This document shows positions 17,977 through 26,771 of a stretch of 64,000 nucleotides of DNA, piece after piece. Every line of letters begins with the position of its first letter. The first letter of the stretch is position 1. The position numbers and the translations under genes are program-made. The notes beneath the pieces were generated by a model. The model had not been told where the DNA came from. It saw only the letters and a list, made by a program, of their open reading frames with translations, and searched no databases. This DNA is from UBA2589 sp965223235 (lineage in GTDB: Bacteria; Gemmatimonadota; Gemmatimonadetes; Longimicrobiales; Gaopeijiaceae), in assembly GCA_965223235.1 (NCBI GenBank), contig CBDCVV010000021.1:434001-498000 (forward strand), in the 5' to 3' direction.

Positions 17977-18744
17977 GTGTCGAAACACCCTTTCTCGATC
18001 GATGGACCGGTGGAGATCATCGCCCACCGGGGGTATTCGGCTCGGGCTCCGGAGAACACCCTCATCGCGCTGAAGTTGGGCTTGATCGCAGGAGCAGATG
18101 CCCTCGAGTTCGACCTCCACACGGCCAAAGACGGCACCCCCGTCCTCATGCACGACGAGACGCTGGATCGGACCACGGACTCTACGGGCCCCGTCGCGAG
18201 CCGGTTGCCGGCCGCTCTGCGGACGATGGACGCCGGACGCTGGTTCGAGCCGGTTTTCGCGGCAGAGCCCGTCCCCACGCTGGCCGAAGCCTTCGAGGGC
18301 GTGGCAGCGCGAAGTCGTCGGCTATACCCGGAAGTGAAGCGCACCGGACGCCCCGAGGACCTGTTCGAAGTCGTACGGGTCGCGAAAGCAGCCGATGCGT
18401 TTGACCACTCGGTCTTCATCTCGATGGATTGGACCGCACTCGACACGATCCGCGAGGCTGACGCGCGAGCCGCAATCGGCTACATCGTTGAAGACGCCCG
18501 GCGCGCTGCCGGAGCGATCGAGCGAGCGACTGGTGACGCCAGAGCGTTGATCGACTTCGACGCGCGGATCCTCCAGGCCGACCCGTCGCTCGCCGCGACA
18601 TGTCGCGACCAGGGGATCGAACTCGCATGCTGGACCGTGAACTCGGTCCCTCAGGCCCAAGAGCTCCTCGACCTGGGGGTACCGAGGATCACCACAAACG
18701 AAGTCTCTGCCCTCGCCGCCTGGAAGCGAGCACTAAGCGCATGA
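17977..18744 (+). CDS. ugpQ: Glycerophosphodiester phosphodiesterase
   Basis: Hydrolyses glycerophosphodiesters to sn-glycerol 3-phosphate and an alcohol. The protein has 255 residues from a GTG, with the GDPD signatures IIAHRGYSARAPENT, ALEFDLHTAKDGTPVLMHDETLDRTT and YPEVKRTG in order; the catalytic histidines and the metal-binding Glu/Asp are present. There is no signal peptide, so it is a cytoplasmic (UgpQ-like) rather than periplasmic (GlpQ-like) enzyme. It overlaps glpD by four bases (ATGA), which uses its product. Confidence 0.93.
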   Translation: MSKHPFSIDGPVEIIAHRGYSARAPENTLIALKLGLIAGADALEFDLHTAKDGTPVLMHDETLDRTTDSTGPVASRLPAALRTMDAGRWFEPVFAAEPVPTLAEAFEGVAARSRRLYPEVKRTGRPEDLFEVVRVAKAADAFDHSVFISMDWTALDTIREADARAAIGYIVEDARRAAGAIERATGDARALIDFDARILQADPSLAATCRDQGIELACWTVNSVPQAQELLDLGVPRITTNEVSALAAWKRALSA

Positions 18745-20411
18745 GTGAATCGACCGCAGGACACGGTGGACTCCCGATCGATTTCTCTCCGCAGGGGAGG
18801 CTATCGGCACTGCAAGCGATGGAGACCGAACCCATCGATGTGCTCGTTATAGGAGGCGGGATCACGGGCGCGGGGATCGCCCGCGACGCAGCCCTCCGAG
18901 GGTGGTCCGTCGCGCTGGTCGAGCAACACGACTTCGCCTTCGGCACCTCGAGTCGCTCTTCCAAGATCGTCCACGGCGGGGTGCGGTATCTCGAGTACGG
19001 ACACTTCCTGTTGGTCCGTGAATCGGCCAGAGAGCGGGCAGCCGTCCGCGCGATCGCACCGCACTTGGTGCACAAGTTGGACTTCCTCTACCCTGTGTTC
19101 GCCCCAGACTCACTCCTCAAGATCAGGGCTGGTCTCTCGGTCTTCGATTGGTTGGCGTCCACCGAGTATCCTGACCGACACCAGATGTTGGAGCCGGACG
19201 AGGTGAGAACCTTCTTGCCCGGCTTGCGAGACCCGCTCCGCGGCGCGGTCCAGTACGTCGAGTTCATCACGGACGATGCGCGACTCGTGTTGGAGAACGT
19301 ACAGTCGGCTGCCCAGCACGGCGCTCGAGTCGCGAACCATGCCCGCTGCGACCGTTTCTTCACGGACTCGGACGGGCGCGTTCGGGGGGCACGCGTCGTC
19401 GATGAGCTGACCGGGGCCGGGTACGAGGTGCAAGCGCGGATCGTCGTCAATGCGGGCGGGCCCTGGGCCCAGAAGATCCTCGAAGCGTCCGACCTCCCGG
19501 TGGAAAAGCCGCTGCGCCCCAGCAAGGGGATCCACCTGCTCCTGTCCGCAGACCGGCTCCCCATCGAGGGAGCGGCGTTCTTGAAGTCACGCTCGGGGCG
19601 CAGGGGGTTGGCTATGCGCCGTCTCGACTTCGTATACGTGGGAACGAGCGATGCGGAGTACACGGGTCCACTGGAGGCGCCTAGGGCGACCCGAGACGAG
19701 GTCGTGGACCTCCTGGCGATGGTGCAAGACTGCTTCCCCGAGGCGCAGCTCACGATCGAGGATGTCCTGGCGACTTGGGCCGGAGTACGCCCCCTCATCG
19801 CGGAAGAAGGAAAGTCCACGCGGGACACCTCGCGTGAAGACGAGGTCTGGACTGGGCCGGAAGGCTTGGTCACGGTCGCCGGCGGGAAGCTCACCACGTA
19901 CCGACGGATGGCTGGCCGCGTCGTGGAGAAGTTGCTCGATGCGTTAGGGGAGTCTCCCATCCCGCACGACCGCACCGCCGACGTTCCACTCCCTGGTACT
20001 CCCCCCGGAGACAGTACGAGTTGGAAACAACGCCAACTCGACACGCTCGCCGGATTTGGTGTCACCAACGAGGTATGCCAGCGACTCGACTTCCTATACG
20101 GCTCGCAACTCGAGCGATTCTGCGCCTACGGTGAAGAAGATCCCCGGTGGGTCGAGCCCCTCGGAGATGGCGTCCCGGCCCTACGAGGGGAGGTCCGAAG
20201 TGCCGTGGAAGAGGAGATGGCCGCCACCCTCATCGACGTCATGGATCGCCGACTCGCGCTCCTACTCTTCTCCCGCAATCACGGACTGGGGGGAGCCGAG
20301 GCCGCGGCCGATATCATGGCCGAGCTTTTGGGGTGGGACGAGGAGCGACGAGAAGAAGAGCTTCGATCGTACGACGCGCTCGCCGCCGAACATCGGGTGC
20401 CTCCGGCCTAG
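18741..20411 (+). CDS. glpD: Glycerol-3-phosphate dehydrogenase, FAD-dependent
   Basis: Oxidises glycerol 3-phosphate to dihydroxyacetone phosphate and passes electrons to quinone at the inner membrane. From the ATG at 18741 it has 556 residues. The FAD-binding start reads VLVIGGGITGAGIARDAALRG, followed by GTSSRSSKIVHGGVRYLE, a typical GlpD segment, and WAGVRPLI and VAGGKLTTYRRMA near the end of the catalytic domain. A C-terminal helical domain follows. The frame is open upstream to 18600 inside ugpQ, but that part is not conserved. Coupling with ugpQ gives a two-step route from glycerophosphodiesters to glycolysis. Confidence 0.95.
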   Translation: MSESTAGHGGLPIDFSPQGRLSALQAMETEPIDVLVIGGGITGAGIARDAALRGWSVALVEQHDFAFGTSSRSSKIVHGGVRYLEYGHFLLVRESARERAAVRAIAPHLVHKLDFLYPVFAPDSLLKIRAGLSVFDWLASTEYPDRHQMLEPDEVRTFLPGLRDPLRGAVQYVEFITDDARLVLENVQSAAQHGARVANHARCDRFFTDSDGRVRGARVVDELTGAGYEVQARIVVNAGGPWAQKILEASDLPVEKPLRPSKGIHLLLSADRLPIEGAAFLKSRSGRRGLAMRRLDFVYVGTSDAEYTGPLEAPRATRDEVVDLLAMVQDCFPEAQLTIEDVLATWAGVRPLIAEEGKSTRDTSREDEVWTGPEGLVTVAGGKLTTYRRMAGRVVEKLLDALGESPIPHDRTADVPLPGTPPGDSTSWKQRQLDTLAGFGVTNEVCQRLDFLYGSQLERFCAYGEEDPRWVEPLGDGVPALRGEVRSAVEEEMAATLIDVMDRRLALLLFSRNHGLGGAEAAADIMAELLGWDEERREEELRSYDALAAEHRVPPA

Positions 20412-20421
20412 AGCGTTACAG

Positions 20422-22260
20422 TCAAGCCGTAGTATCCAGACTCCGTTCGGCGTGACTCGGCCCCGCCTCCGGGATCCTGATCGTGAACATACTTCCCTCG
20501 CCGGGGACTGAAACCACGGATACGTCCCCCTCGTGTGCCGAGGCGACACCCTTCACGATCGTGAGCCCCAGGCCGGCGCTTCCGCGCTGAGTCTCCGAGC
20601 CTTGGGCGAAGCGATCGAAGAGTGTCTCGACCAGCTCGTGCTCGATCCCCGGCCCTGTGTCCGTCACGGAGATCGCCACGTCATCCCCTTCTGTCTCGGC
20701 ACTCAGGGTGACCGTTCCCCCTTCGGGGGTTAGGCGGATCGCGTTGTCGAGCAAGTTCGCCAACCCTTGGAGCAGTCGATCCCTATCGAGACGAGCGCTC
20801 ACGTCGTGAGCGTCCGTGACGACCAGCTTGAGTCCCTTCTCCTGCGCCTGCGGGTGAAAGAGCTCCCACGCCTCCTCCAGAATCGGCGCAATCTCCTCCC
20901 GACTGGGGCGAACGACGAGCGCCCCGGCCTCCATCCGAGATACATCCAGGAGGTCTTCGATGAGCCGCTGCATCCGCTTCCCCGACCGACGAATGATCTC
21001 GGCTTGTCTGCGACGCTGGGCCTCATCTAAGGGGAGATCCAGAAGGAGGTCGGCCGACGCGAGAGCAACACCGAGTGGATTCCGCAGATCGTGGGACACG
21101 ATGGATACCACATCTTCCCTCTGGCGGACCGCTCTACGGAGCGCCTCCTCTTTGTCCCGGATCTCGGTCATGTCCGTAAAGGTGAGGACGGCACCCCTGA
21201 GCTCGACTCCGTCGATGAGAGGCTGCAACGACCAACGCGCCGGGAACGACTCCTCCCGCCTTCTCCAAAGGACCGCTCCCGGCTCGGACTCTAACGCTTC
21301 ACCAGCGCGCACGGCGGCAAGCAGCTCGGAGTCGGCGGGGTCGAGAGGATTCCCCGAGGGGTCCGAGTGCATGATCGTTCGGTGCACGTCGCGACCGCGG
21401 ATCTCCCGCTCCGAGAATCCGAGGAGTCGCACACCCGCTCGGTTGAGACTGGTGCATCTGCCCACGAGATCGATTCCCAAAACCCCGTCATCGGTCGCTT
21501 CCAACAATGCATCGACCTCGCGACGCGCCTGAACCGCCTCACGTCGGCGCGTCTCCCGCTCGATAACGAGCCCTCGGTACCGGTATCCCACACGCCCTAC
21601 AACTGCCGTGGCGGCAAGCGCGAGCAGCGCCAGAGCCAGCGTCGTGGTGGCCTGGCGACGCTGTTCGTTCACGACTCGGCGACGACTCGCATCGACCTCG
21701 ACCGCGATCGCTGACTCCAACTCGGCGGTCAGCCGCTCGATCGTTTCGTATCGATCGACCACTCCGGCCCGGGTGCGGTCGGTGACCCCGAACTCAGAGA
21801 CCTGTTGGTTGAGAAGTCTCCACGTAACAGACGCGGCGCTGAGCGCGCTCAAGCGATCGGAGAAGGACTCTCCTTCGATGACCGGCGGTACGGCGTCGAG
21901 CTCCACGACCAACTCCTGCAGTTGATCGAGGACTTCGTCCTCTTCGGCCAGCGACGAGACATACGGATCCAGGAAGGTCCGCTCGTCCTCGTTGGTCGTG
22001 GGGTCCCAAGTCGCGAGGTATCCCTCCATACGGGCGAACTGGCGCGCCTTTAGCAGCCGGAGTTCTGCGGCGAGGCGTTCGGCCGGCTCGAGCACCTCGG
22101 CCGTACGTGTCCGCACCTCCGCAACCCGAACACCGAACCAGGTCGGAACACCGACCAACGCGATCAGGGCCACTATCACGAACCCGAGTGCCCACAGACC
22201 TCGGCCAGAATCGGTTGAGGGTCGCGGTTCCCTTCCGCCAGGGGTGGCCGAGTCAGTCAG
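20422..22260 (-). CDS. Membrane sensor histidine kinase with PAS domain
   Basis: Two membrane segments (WALGFVIVALIALVGVPTW and TLALALLALAATAVVG) enclose a helical sensor region of about 150 residues, similar in layout to CHASE3. A PAS domain follows (LLEATDDGVLGIDLVGRC), then HisKA with the phospho-acceptor in VSIVSHDLRNPLG, and the ATPase boxes NLLDNAIR, DTGPGI and GLGLTIVKG. No response regulator is adjacent. The start is uncertain: the frame is open to 22437, but that overlaps the next gene by 170 bases. The natural start would be just after that gene's stop, where only a CTG (22258-22260, AGGTGG upstream) is in frame; a GTG inside the first membrane segment is the next choice. Confidence 0.88.
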   Translation of the reverse strand: MTDSATPGGREPRPSTDSGRGLWALGFVIVALIALVGVPTWFGVRVAEVRTRTAEVLEPAERLAAELRLLKARQFARMEGYLATWDPTTNEDERTFLDPYVSSLAEEDEVLDQLQELVVELDAVPPVIEGESFSDRLSALSAASVTWRLLNQQVSEFGVTDRTRAGVVDRYETIERLTAELESAIAVEVDASRRRVVNEQRRQATTTLALALLALAATAVVGRVGYRYRGLVIERETRRREAVQARREVDALLEATDDGVLGIDLVGRCTSLNRAGVRLLGFSEREIRGRDVHRTIMHSDPSGNPLDPADSELLAAVRAGEALESEPGAVLWRRREESFPARWSLQPLIDGVELRGAVLTFTDMTEIRDKEEALRRAVRQREDVVSIVSHDLRNPLGVALASADLLLDLPLDEAQRRRQAEIIRRSGKRMQRLIEDLLDVSRMEAGALVVRPSREEIAPILEEAWELFHPQAQEKGLKLVVTDAHDVSARLDRDRLLQGLANLLDNAIRLTPEGGTVTLSAETEGDDVAISVTDTGPGIEHELVETLFDRFAQGSETQRGSAGLGLTIVKGVASAHEGDVSVVSVPGEGSMFTIRIPEAGPSHAERSLDTTA

Positions 22261-22268
22261 TGTGCCAC

Positions 22269-23579
22269 CTAGTCGAGGTCTAGGTCTTCGTCCCCTTCTT
22301 CGAAGACCGCGTCCGTGAGACGAAAGCTCTCGTTCAGCTCCTCGTCGGTTTCCGTACCGAAGACTCGCCCTGCAATGTAGTCGCCAAGTACGGGGCCCTG
22401 CTTGAACGCTTCGGCCTGCCCCCCGCCGGCGAGCCAAACGTTGTCGAGGCCAGGATGTGTGTCGATGATGAAGTTCCGAGTCGCGGTCGAGCTGTAGTGG
22501 CAGGCCCGCGTTTCGTTGATGATTCCGTCGGCGAGCGCGGGGAAGTACTTCGCCAAAATCTCACGGGGCCGCGCGTGATTCTCCTCGGGCACCCAGCGCC
22601 GACTCGTGTCAGGGTCACCACCACGCGCACCCCCGGTTCGAATCCGGAAGCCCCTAGAGTCGTGCGGGAGAGCCGGCCAGCCGGTACAACCCGGGACGCC
22701 GTAACTCGGGCAGTTCGGCCACCGATACGACTCGTCACCGGACGGGGTCGCGAAGTAGTAGACGTGGCCCACTGCGCGAGCCGAGTACCGGTTACCCAGG
22801 AGCTCCGGGAGGAAGAGATGGAACCATGCACCGGTCGCATAGACGAACGTGCCCGCCTCCAAGCTCTCCCCGGTAGAGAGGTGCACATTCTTCAGCGTGC
22901 GCCCGTCCTCATTTCCGTGGGCGACCTTCGCGATTCGGATCTCGCCACCCTCCTGCTCGAAGACCCGGGCGACCGACTCGATCGCCCTCCGTGCGCGCAC
23001 CACCCCAGCCATGGGCTCGTACATGACCGCTTCCACTTCGGGCGTCTCGATCATCGGCCACCGATAACGCACTTCGTCTGTGGTAAGCACCTCGTAGGGA
23101 TGCCCCAGGATGTCCCAGTTCGCCATCGACTGCTCCATCGACGGCGTCATCTCCTCCCTCATCATGAGGTCGCCGGTCTCGTAGTAGAGCCGCGGGAGCA
23201 ACGTGCCTTCATGCTCCGCGTCCCACTCTTTCCACTTCGCCATCGATTGGATTGCCCAACGGGCCCACTGTAGCCCGACCTGGACACCACCATAGCTACT
23301 GCGCACGCCACGGGTCTCACCCCCCGAAGCCGACTTCGAATTCCCCGGACCGTACTGATCGATGAGCGTGACCTTGGCCCCACGCCGCTGAAGGTTCAGG
23401 GCAGTCCATGCGCCGAAGTTGCCTGCACCGACGACGATGATGTCAGGAGTTTGCCGCGTGTGTACTGCCGGCGCCCGGGAGACCGTCTCGGATGGTTGCC
23501 CTGACGCCGGCGAACCGGTCGCGGCCAACCCTGCTCCGGCAGTGGCGACCTTGAGAAACTCTCGCCTATCGATCGACAT
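22269..23579 (-). CDS. Tat-exported FAD-dependent amine/amino-acid oxidoreductase (DAO family)
   Basis: From the ATG at 23579 it has 436 residues and begins with a twin-arginine signal (DRREFLKVATAGAGLAATG), so a folded flavoprotein is exported to the periplasm. The FAD-binding motif is IIVVGAGNFGAWTALNLQRRG. The rest (GVRSSYGG, WPMIETPEVEAVMYEPMAGVV, FIIDTHPGLDNVWLAGGGQAEAFKQGP) matches the DAO family that includes sarcosine and D-amino-acid oxidases. The exact substrate is unknown. It follows the cytochrome c lipoprotein gene by seven bases, so that protein is the probable electron acceptor. Confidence 0.85.
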   Translation of the reverse strand: MSIDRREFLKVATAGAGLAATGSPASGQPSETVSRAPAVHTRQTPDIIVVGAGNFGAWTALNLQRRGAKVTLIDQYGPGNSKSASGGETRGVRSSYGGVQVGLQWARWAIQSMAKWKEWDAEHEGTLLPRLYYETGDLMMREEMTPSMEQSMANWDILGHPYEVLTTDEVRYRWPMIETPEVEAVMYEPMAGVVRARRAIESVARVFEQEGGEIRIAKVAHGNEDGRTLKNVHLSTGESLEAGTFVYATGAWFHLFLPELLGNRYSARAVGHVYYFATPSGDESYRWPNCPSYGVPGCTGWPALPHDSRGFRIRTGGARGGDPDTSRRWVPEENHARPREILAKYFPALADGIINETRACHYSSTATRNFIIDTHPGLDNVWLAGGGQAEAFKQGPVLGDYIAGRVFGTETDEELNESFRLTDAVFEEGDEDLDLD

Positions 23580-23586
23580 GGGTCCG

Positions 23587-24075
23587 TCAGTTCCGGATGG
23601 ATGCGAGCGTCCATGCATCCAACGCTTCGCGGTCGGGAAGCAATTCGGCGCTCCCTGCCTCGAAGCCGTTCATCCGCAGGATGTACGAGACGAGATCGAC
23701 GGACTCTTCCGGCAAGAGCGAACCTGGAGCGGTCTCGGGCATCGAGGTGTGGATGAGTTGGTAGAGGTCCCCGACACTCCGTCGGCTCCACTTGAACTGG
23801 AACTGGGCATCGGAGAACTCGGACGAATAGTGGCACTCGGTACACATCGCGCGGAACGTATCCCGACCGCGATCCGCCTGGTCATCCGTGAACGACGCGT
23901 TCGTCGCTGCCACCGCATCGGTCGCCGCGCTCGTGACTTCCGCCACTGGTTCCGTCGTCGCCACGTTCTCGGCCGCTTCCGGAGAGGGCGCGACTTCCGG
24001 TCCACCAGACGCCGCGCACGCGGCCACAGCCAAGAGAAGCGGGAGTGCCGAGATCTGGGAGGATCGGGTCATCAT
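23587..24075 (-). CDS. Cytochrome c lipoprotein
   Basis: From the ATG at 24075 (the next codon is also ATG) the protein has 162 residues. A lipoprotein signal ends in AVAAC. A low-complexity Ala/Thr/Glu linker of about 50 residues is followed by one class I cytochrome c domain with the haem motif CTECH and a probable axial Met in SMPETAPGSLL. It would be attached to a membrane in the periplasm and carry electrons. The following gene encodes a Tat-exported flavoprotein, its likely electron donor. Confidence 0.88.
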   Translation of the reverse strand: MMTRSSQISALPLLLAVAACAASGGPEVAPSPEAAENVATTEPVAEVTSAATDAVAATNASFTDDQADRGRDTFRAMCTECHYSSEFSDAQFQFKWSRRSVGDLYQLIHTSMPETAPGSLLPEESVDLVSYILRMNGFEAGSAELLPDREALDAWTLASIRN

Positions 24076-24192
24076 CAAGTCCAGGAGAGTACGGGGAAAG
24101 ATCGGACGTAGAGAAAGGTGCGTAGGCACGAAGGAGTGCAGCAAGGAAGACCGCAACCCGATCGATCGAAGGATCCCAAGCCGAACCGAGCG

Positions 24193-25308
24193 TTACACCT
24201 TCAGGTACAACATCCGCCGATGCAGGATCCACGCAAAGCCAAGCCACAAGGCAACGTAGGTGATCGCAAAAGCGAGCGATCCGTTCAGCGGCCCTGCCCA
24301 CGATCGAAAGAGCTCCTCGTACAACCACCCGTACAGCGACGTCCCGTCGGATCCCCCGACCCGAATTCGTGTGAGCGACTTCGAGACCATACCCGACCCG
24401 ACGAAAAGGAAGATCGCATTCATCCCAAACGCGATCATCGATTCGACGATCGGGCCGCGCCGTCCTGCGACATCGACCCACTTGTAGAGCGACCACAGGA
24501 GGAGGAGTGCTGTGCCTGCGGTAAAGACGACGTAAGAAGACGTCCATAGGTTCTTGTTGATGGGAAAGACCCATCCCCAACACAGCCCTACCACCGCACA
24601 TCCGAAGCCGGCGCGAAGCAGCCCCTTGGCCTTCTCCTCTTCCGCGCGCTCTGAACGCAACCATTCGCCGGTGTGGATCCCCAGGAGCGACGTCGCGATG
24701 GCGGGAAGTGTCGAAAGCAGCCCTTCCGGGTCCCAGCTCCCCTGCCAGAGGTGACCGCCGAGCAGGAGCCGGTCGATCCAAGCCGCGAGATTTCCGTCCG
24801 GAGTCAGGTCTCCGGGACCGTAGCCCGGGACCGGCACCCACGACATTAGCGCCCAGTATCCGAGCAAGAGGGCGCCCGTGGTGATCAAACGGGTCCGGGC
24901 GCGCCCGAAGAGAAAGAGACCGGCCGCGAAGAAGTACACGAGACCGATCCGCTGCAAGACCCCGTAGTATCGCATCGTCCCGATATCGAAGTCGGGGATC
25001 GCTCGCATGGCGAGGCCCAGCAAGATCAAGATCGCGGAGCGACGCGCCACGTGCGCCATCATGCGGCTCCGATCGGCCCCCTCATCCAGTCGGCGGGCGA
25101 AAGAGAACGGGATCGCGACGCCGACAATAAAGAGGAAGTACGGAAAGATCAGGTCGGTCGGGGTCCAGCCGTGCCATTCCGCATGCCGTAGAGGCGGGTA
25201 GACGTGAGCCCAACTCCCCGGATTGTTGACCAAAATCATCCCGGCAATGGTCAGTCCTCGAAACGCATCGAGCGACGCGAGTCGCGCGGACGGAAGCACC
25301 GCATTCAC
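24193..25308 (-). CDS. DUF5009/NagX-type membrane protein (heparan-alpha-glucosaminide N-acetyltransferase-like)
   Basis: Integral membrane protein of 371 residues with about ten membrane segments. It begins RLASLDAFRGLTIAGMILVNNPGSW, the conserved start of the family that includes human HGSNAT catalytic domain and bacterial NagX, and has LQRIGLVYFFAA and FGMNAIFLFVGSGMVSK. HGSNAT moves an acetyl group across the membrane onto glucosamine; activity of bacterial members is mostly unproven. I start it at GTG 25308, which overlaps the mobA stop as GTGA. The frame is open further upstream but overlaps mobA. Confidence 0.85.
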   Translation of the reverse strand: MNAVLPSARLASLDAFRGLTIAGMILVNNPGSWAHVYPPLRHAEWHGWTPTDLIFPYFLFIVGVAIPFSFARRLDEGADRSRMMAHVARRSAILILLGLAMRAIPDFDIGTMRYYGVLQRIGLVYFFAAGLFLFGRARTRLITTGALLLGYWALMSWVPVPGYGPGDLTPDGNLAAWIDRLLLGGHLWQGSWDPEGLLSTLPAIATSLLGIHTGEWLRSERAEEEKAKGLLRAGFGCAVVGLCWGWVFPINKNLWTSSYVVFTAGTALLLLWSLYKWVDVAGRRGPIVESMIAFGMNAIFLFVGSGMVSKSLTRIRVGGSDGTSLYGWLYEELFRSWAGPLNGSLAFAITYVALWLGFAWILHRRMLYLKV

Positions 25309-25913
25309 GAGGTAGCCCTCCTGACCCGGGCCAAATCGGCCTCCGTATTCACATTCGTGAGCGCCTCTGCCGGTCCGTGCGGCTCGAGGTCGACGATGAC
25401 AGAGTCGAGAGCCCGCGCGAGCAGGTGAGCAGCCCGCTCGCCATTGTCCAGCAACTTGGCTACCACCCGGTACGCACTCTGAGGGTAGACTCCGCAAAGC
25501 GGTTCCAAGGGCGGATCCCCTTCCCGCCGAGCCACGGCGCAATGGAAGCCGGCTTCGCGTCGAGCGGCTTCCACGATCGCCTCGAGCGGAGCCGACCCGA
25601 TTAGCGGCATGTCGGCGGCAAGCACGAAGACCCCGTGTAGCCCCCGAGACTTCGACTCGGCTAGGGCAGCCTCTATGCCACCTAGGGGGCCGACCGGCGG
25701 CGTCCGTAGGTCGGGGATGCGCACGTACTCTCCCGCGGTCGTTTCGGGGCGTGAGGAGACGATCACGACGTGTTCGCAGAGGCGTTCGAGCGCTCGTGCC
25801 GCGTGGAGAACCATGGGGACGCCTCCAACCACTTCCCGAGTCTTATCGCGCCCCAGCCGCGAAGAGCTACCCCCTGCTAGGACCGCACCCAGGAGGGTCG
25901 GATCGGAAGTCAC
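25305..25913 (-). CDS. mobA: Molybdenum cofactor guanylyltransferase (MobA)
   Basis: Transfers GMP from GTP to molybdopterin, making the guanine dinucleotide cofactor used by enzymes such as formate dehydrogenase. The protein has 202 residues with the nucleotidyltransferase motif GAVLAGGSSSRLGRDK, the segment PVGPLGGIEAAL and VFVLAADMPLIG with the metal-binding Asp. It starts with GTG overlapping the fdhD stop (GTGA). Its pairing with fdhD points to maturation of the formate dehydrogenase encoded at 41.4-45.8 kb. Confidence 0.93.
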   Translation of the reverse strand: MTSDPTLLGAVLAGGSSSRLGRDKTREVVGGVPMVLHAARALERLCEHVVIVSSRPETTAGEYVRIPDLRTPPVGPLGGIEAALAESKSRGLHGVFVLAADMPLIGSAPLEAIVEAARREAGFHCAVARREGDPPLEPLCGVYPQSAYRVVAKLLDNGERAAHLLARALDSVIVDLEPHGPAEALTNVNTEADLARVRRATS

Positions 25914-26752
25914 AACACCCGGTGAGGCGCAGAGTAGACGTTAAAGCCCCCTTCGCGTGTAAACCCGAGGAGGGTCTGGTCGAAGCGACGGGCCAGATCC
26001 ACTGCGAGTGACGAGGGAGCCCCCACCGCTACGAGCATTGGGATCCCGGCCGAAACCGCTTTCTGCACGACTTCGAACGACGCCCTCCCGCTCACCACCA
26101 TGACGTGCTCACTGGCGGGGAGCTGTCCGGCTAGAAAACGACCCCCGATGACCTTGTCGACCGCATTGTGCCGACCCACATCCTCCATGACGAGGAGAGA
26201 CCGCCCCTCTGCATCGAAGAGGCCCGCTGCGTGGAGTCCCCCGGTGCGAGCGAAGACGCCTTGACTCGTGCGCAGCAAATCCGGAAGGTCGGCGAGCTTT
26301 TCGGCAGGCACCTCGGGACCGGGCGCAAGTACCGCACAGCCGCGAGCCTCCACCGCATCTAGCGATGCTTTCCCGCATACCCCGCAACTCGATGTCGCGT
26401 AGAAATTCCGCCGCACGCTCTCGAGATCGAAGACGGTCCCCGGCGCCAACTTCGCTTCGACGACGTTGTACTCCTGCTCCTCTGGCCCCGTGCAATAGGT
26501 GAGCTCATGAATCTCTTCCCGCCTCGTTACGATTCCCTCGCTGTGGAGGAAGCCGGCAACGAGCTCGAAGTCCTGCACCGGCGTGCGCATGGTCACCGCG
26601 ACCGACTCCGTGTGCCGAGACCCACTCTCGATCCACGAAACGCGCATCTCGAGAGGCTCTTCTACTGCGAGATGGTCACGCGCGCCGCGTCGACCCCCGC
26701 CTCGGTAGCGGGTAACTCGAACGGAGCGGGCGCCGGAACGTGACCCGATCAC
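25910..26752 (-). CDS. fdhD: Formate dehydrogenase accessory sulfurtransferase (FdhD)
   Basis: Binds the molybdenum cofactor and hands on the sulfur needed for active formate dehydrogenase. From GTG 26752 it has 280 residues. The Cys pair in SSCGVCGK matches the sulfur-transferring CxxC loop. VAVTMRTPVQDFELVAGFLHSEGIV, LLVMEDVGRHNAVDKVIG and VVSGRASFEVVQKA are family signatures. An open frame extends to 27016 but overlaps the Yip1 gene and lacks similarity. It is a strong sign that the genome makes a molybdenum or tungsten formate dehydrogenase. Confidence 0.94.
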   Translation of the reverse strand: MIGSRSGARSVRVTRYRGGGRRGARDHLAVEEPLEMRVSWIESGSRHTESVAVTMRTPVQDFELVAGFLHSEGIVTRREEIHELTYCTGPEEQEYNVVEAKLAPGTVFDLESVRRNFYATSSCGVCGKASLDAVEARGCAVLAPGPEVPAEKLADLPDLLRTSQGVFARTGGLHAAGLFDAEGRSLLVMEDVGRHNAVDKVIGGRFLAGQLPASEHVMVVSGRASFEVVQKAVSAGIPMLVAVGAPSSLAVDLARRFDQTLLGFTREGGFNVYSAPHRVL

Positions 26753-26771
26753 GGCTTCATCGAGCGCACGA

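Noticed and set aside
22630..22655. T-loop-like sequence GGTTCGAATCC that could mark a tRNA
   Set aside because: It lies in the middle of the conserved FAD oxidoreductase frame, and no acceptor, D or anticodon arms can be made around it.
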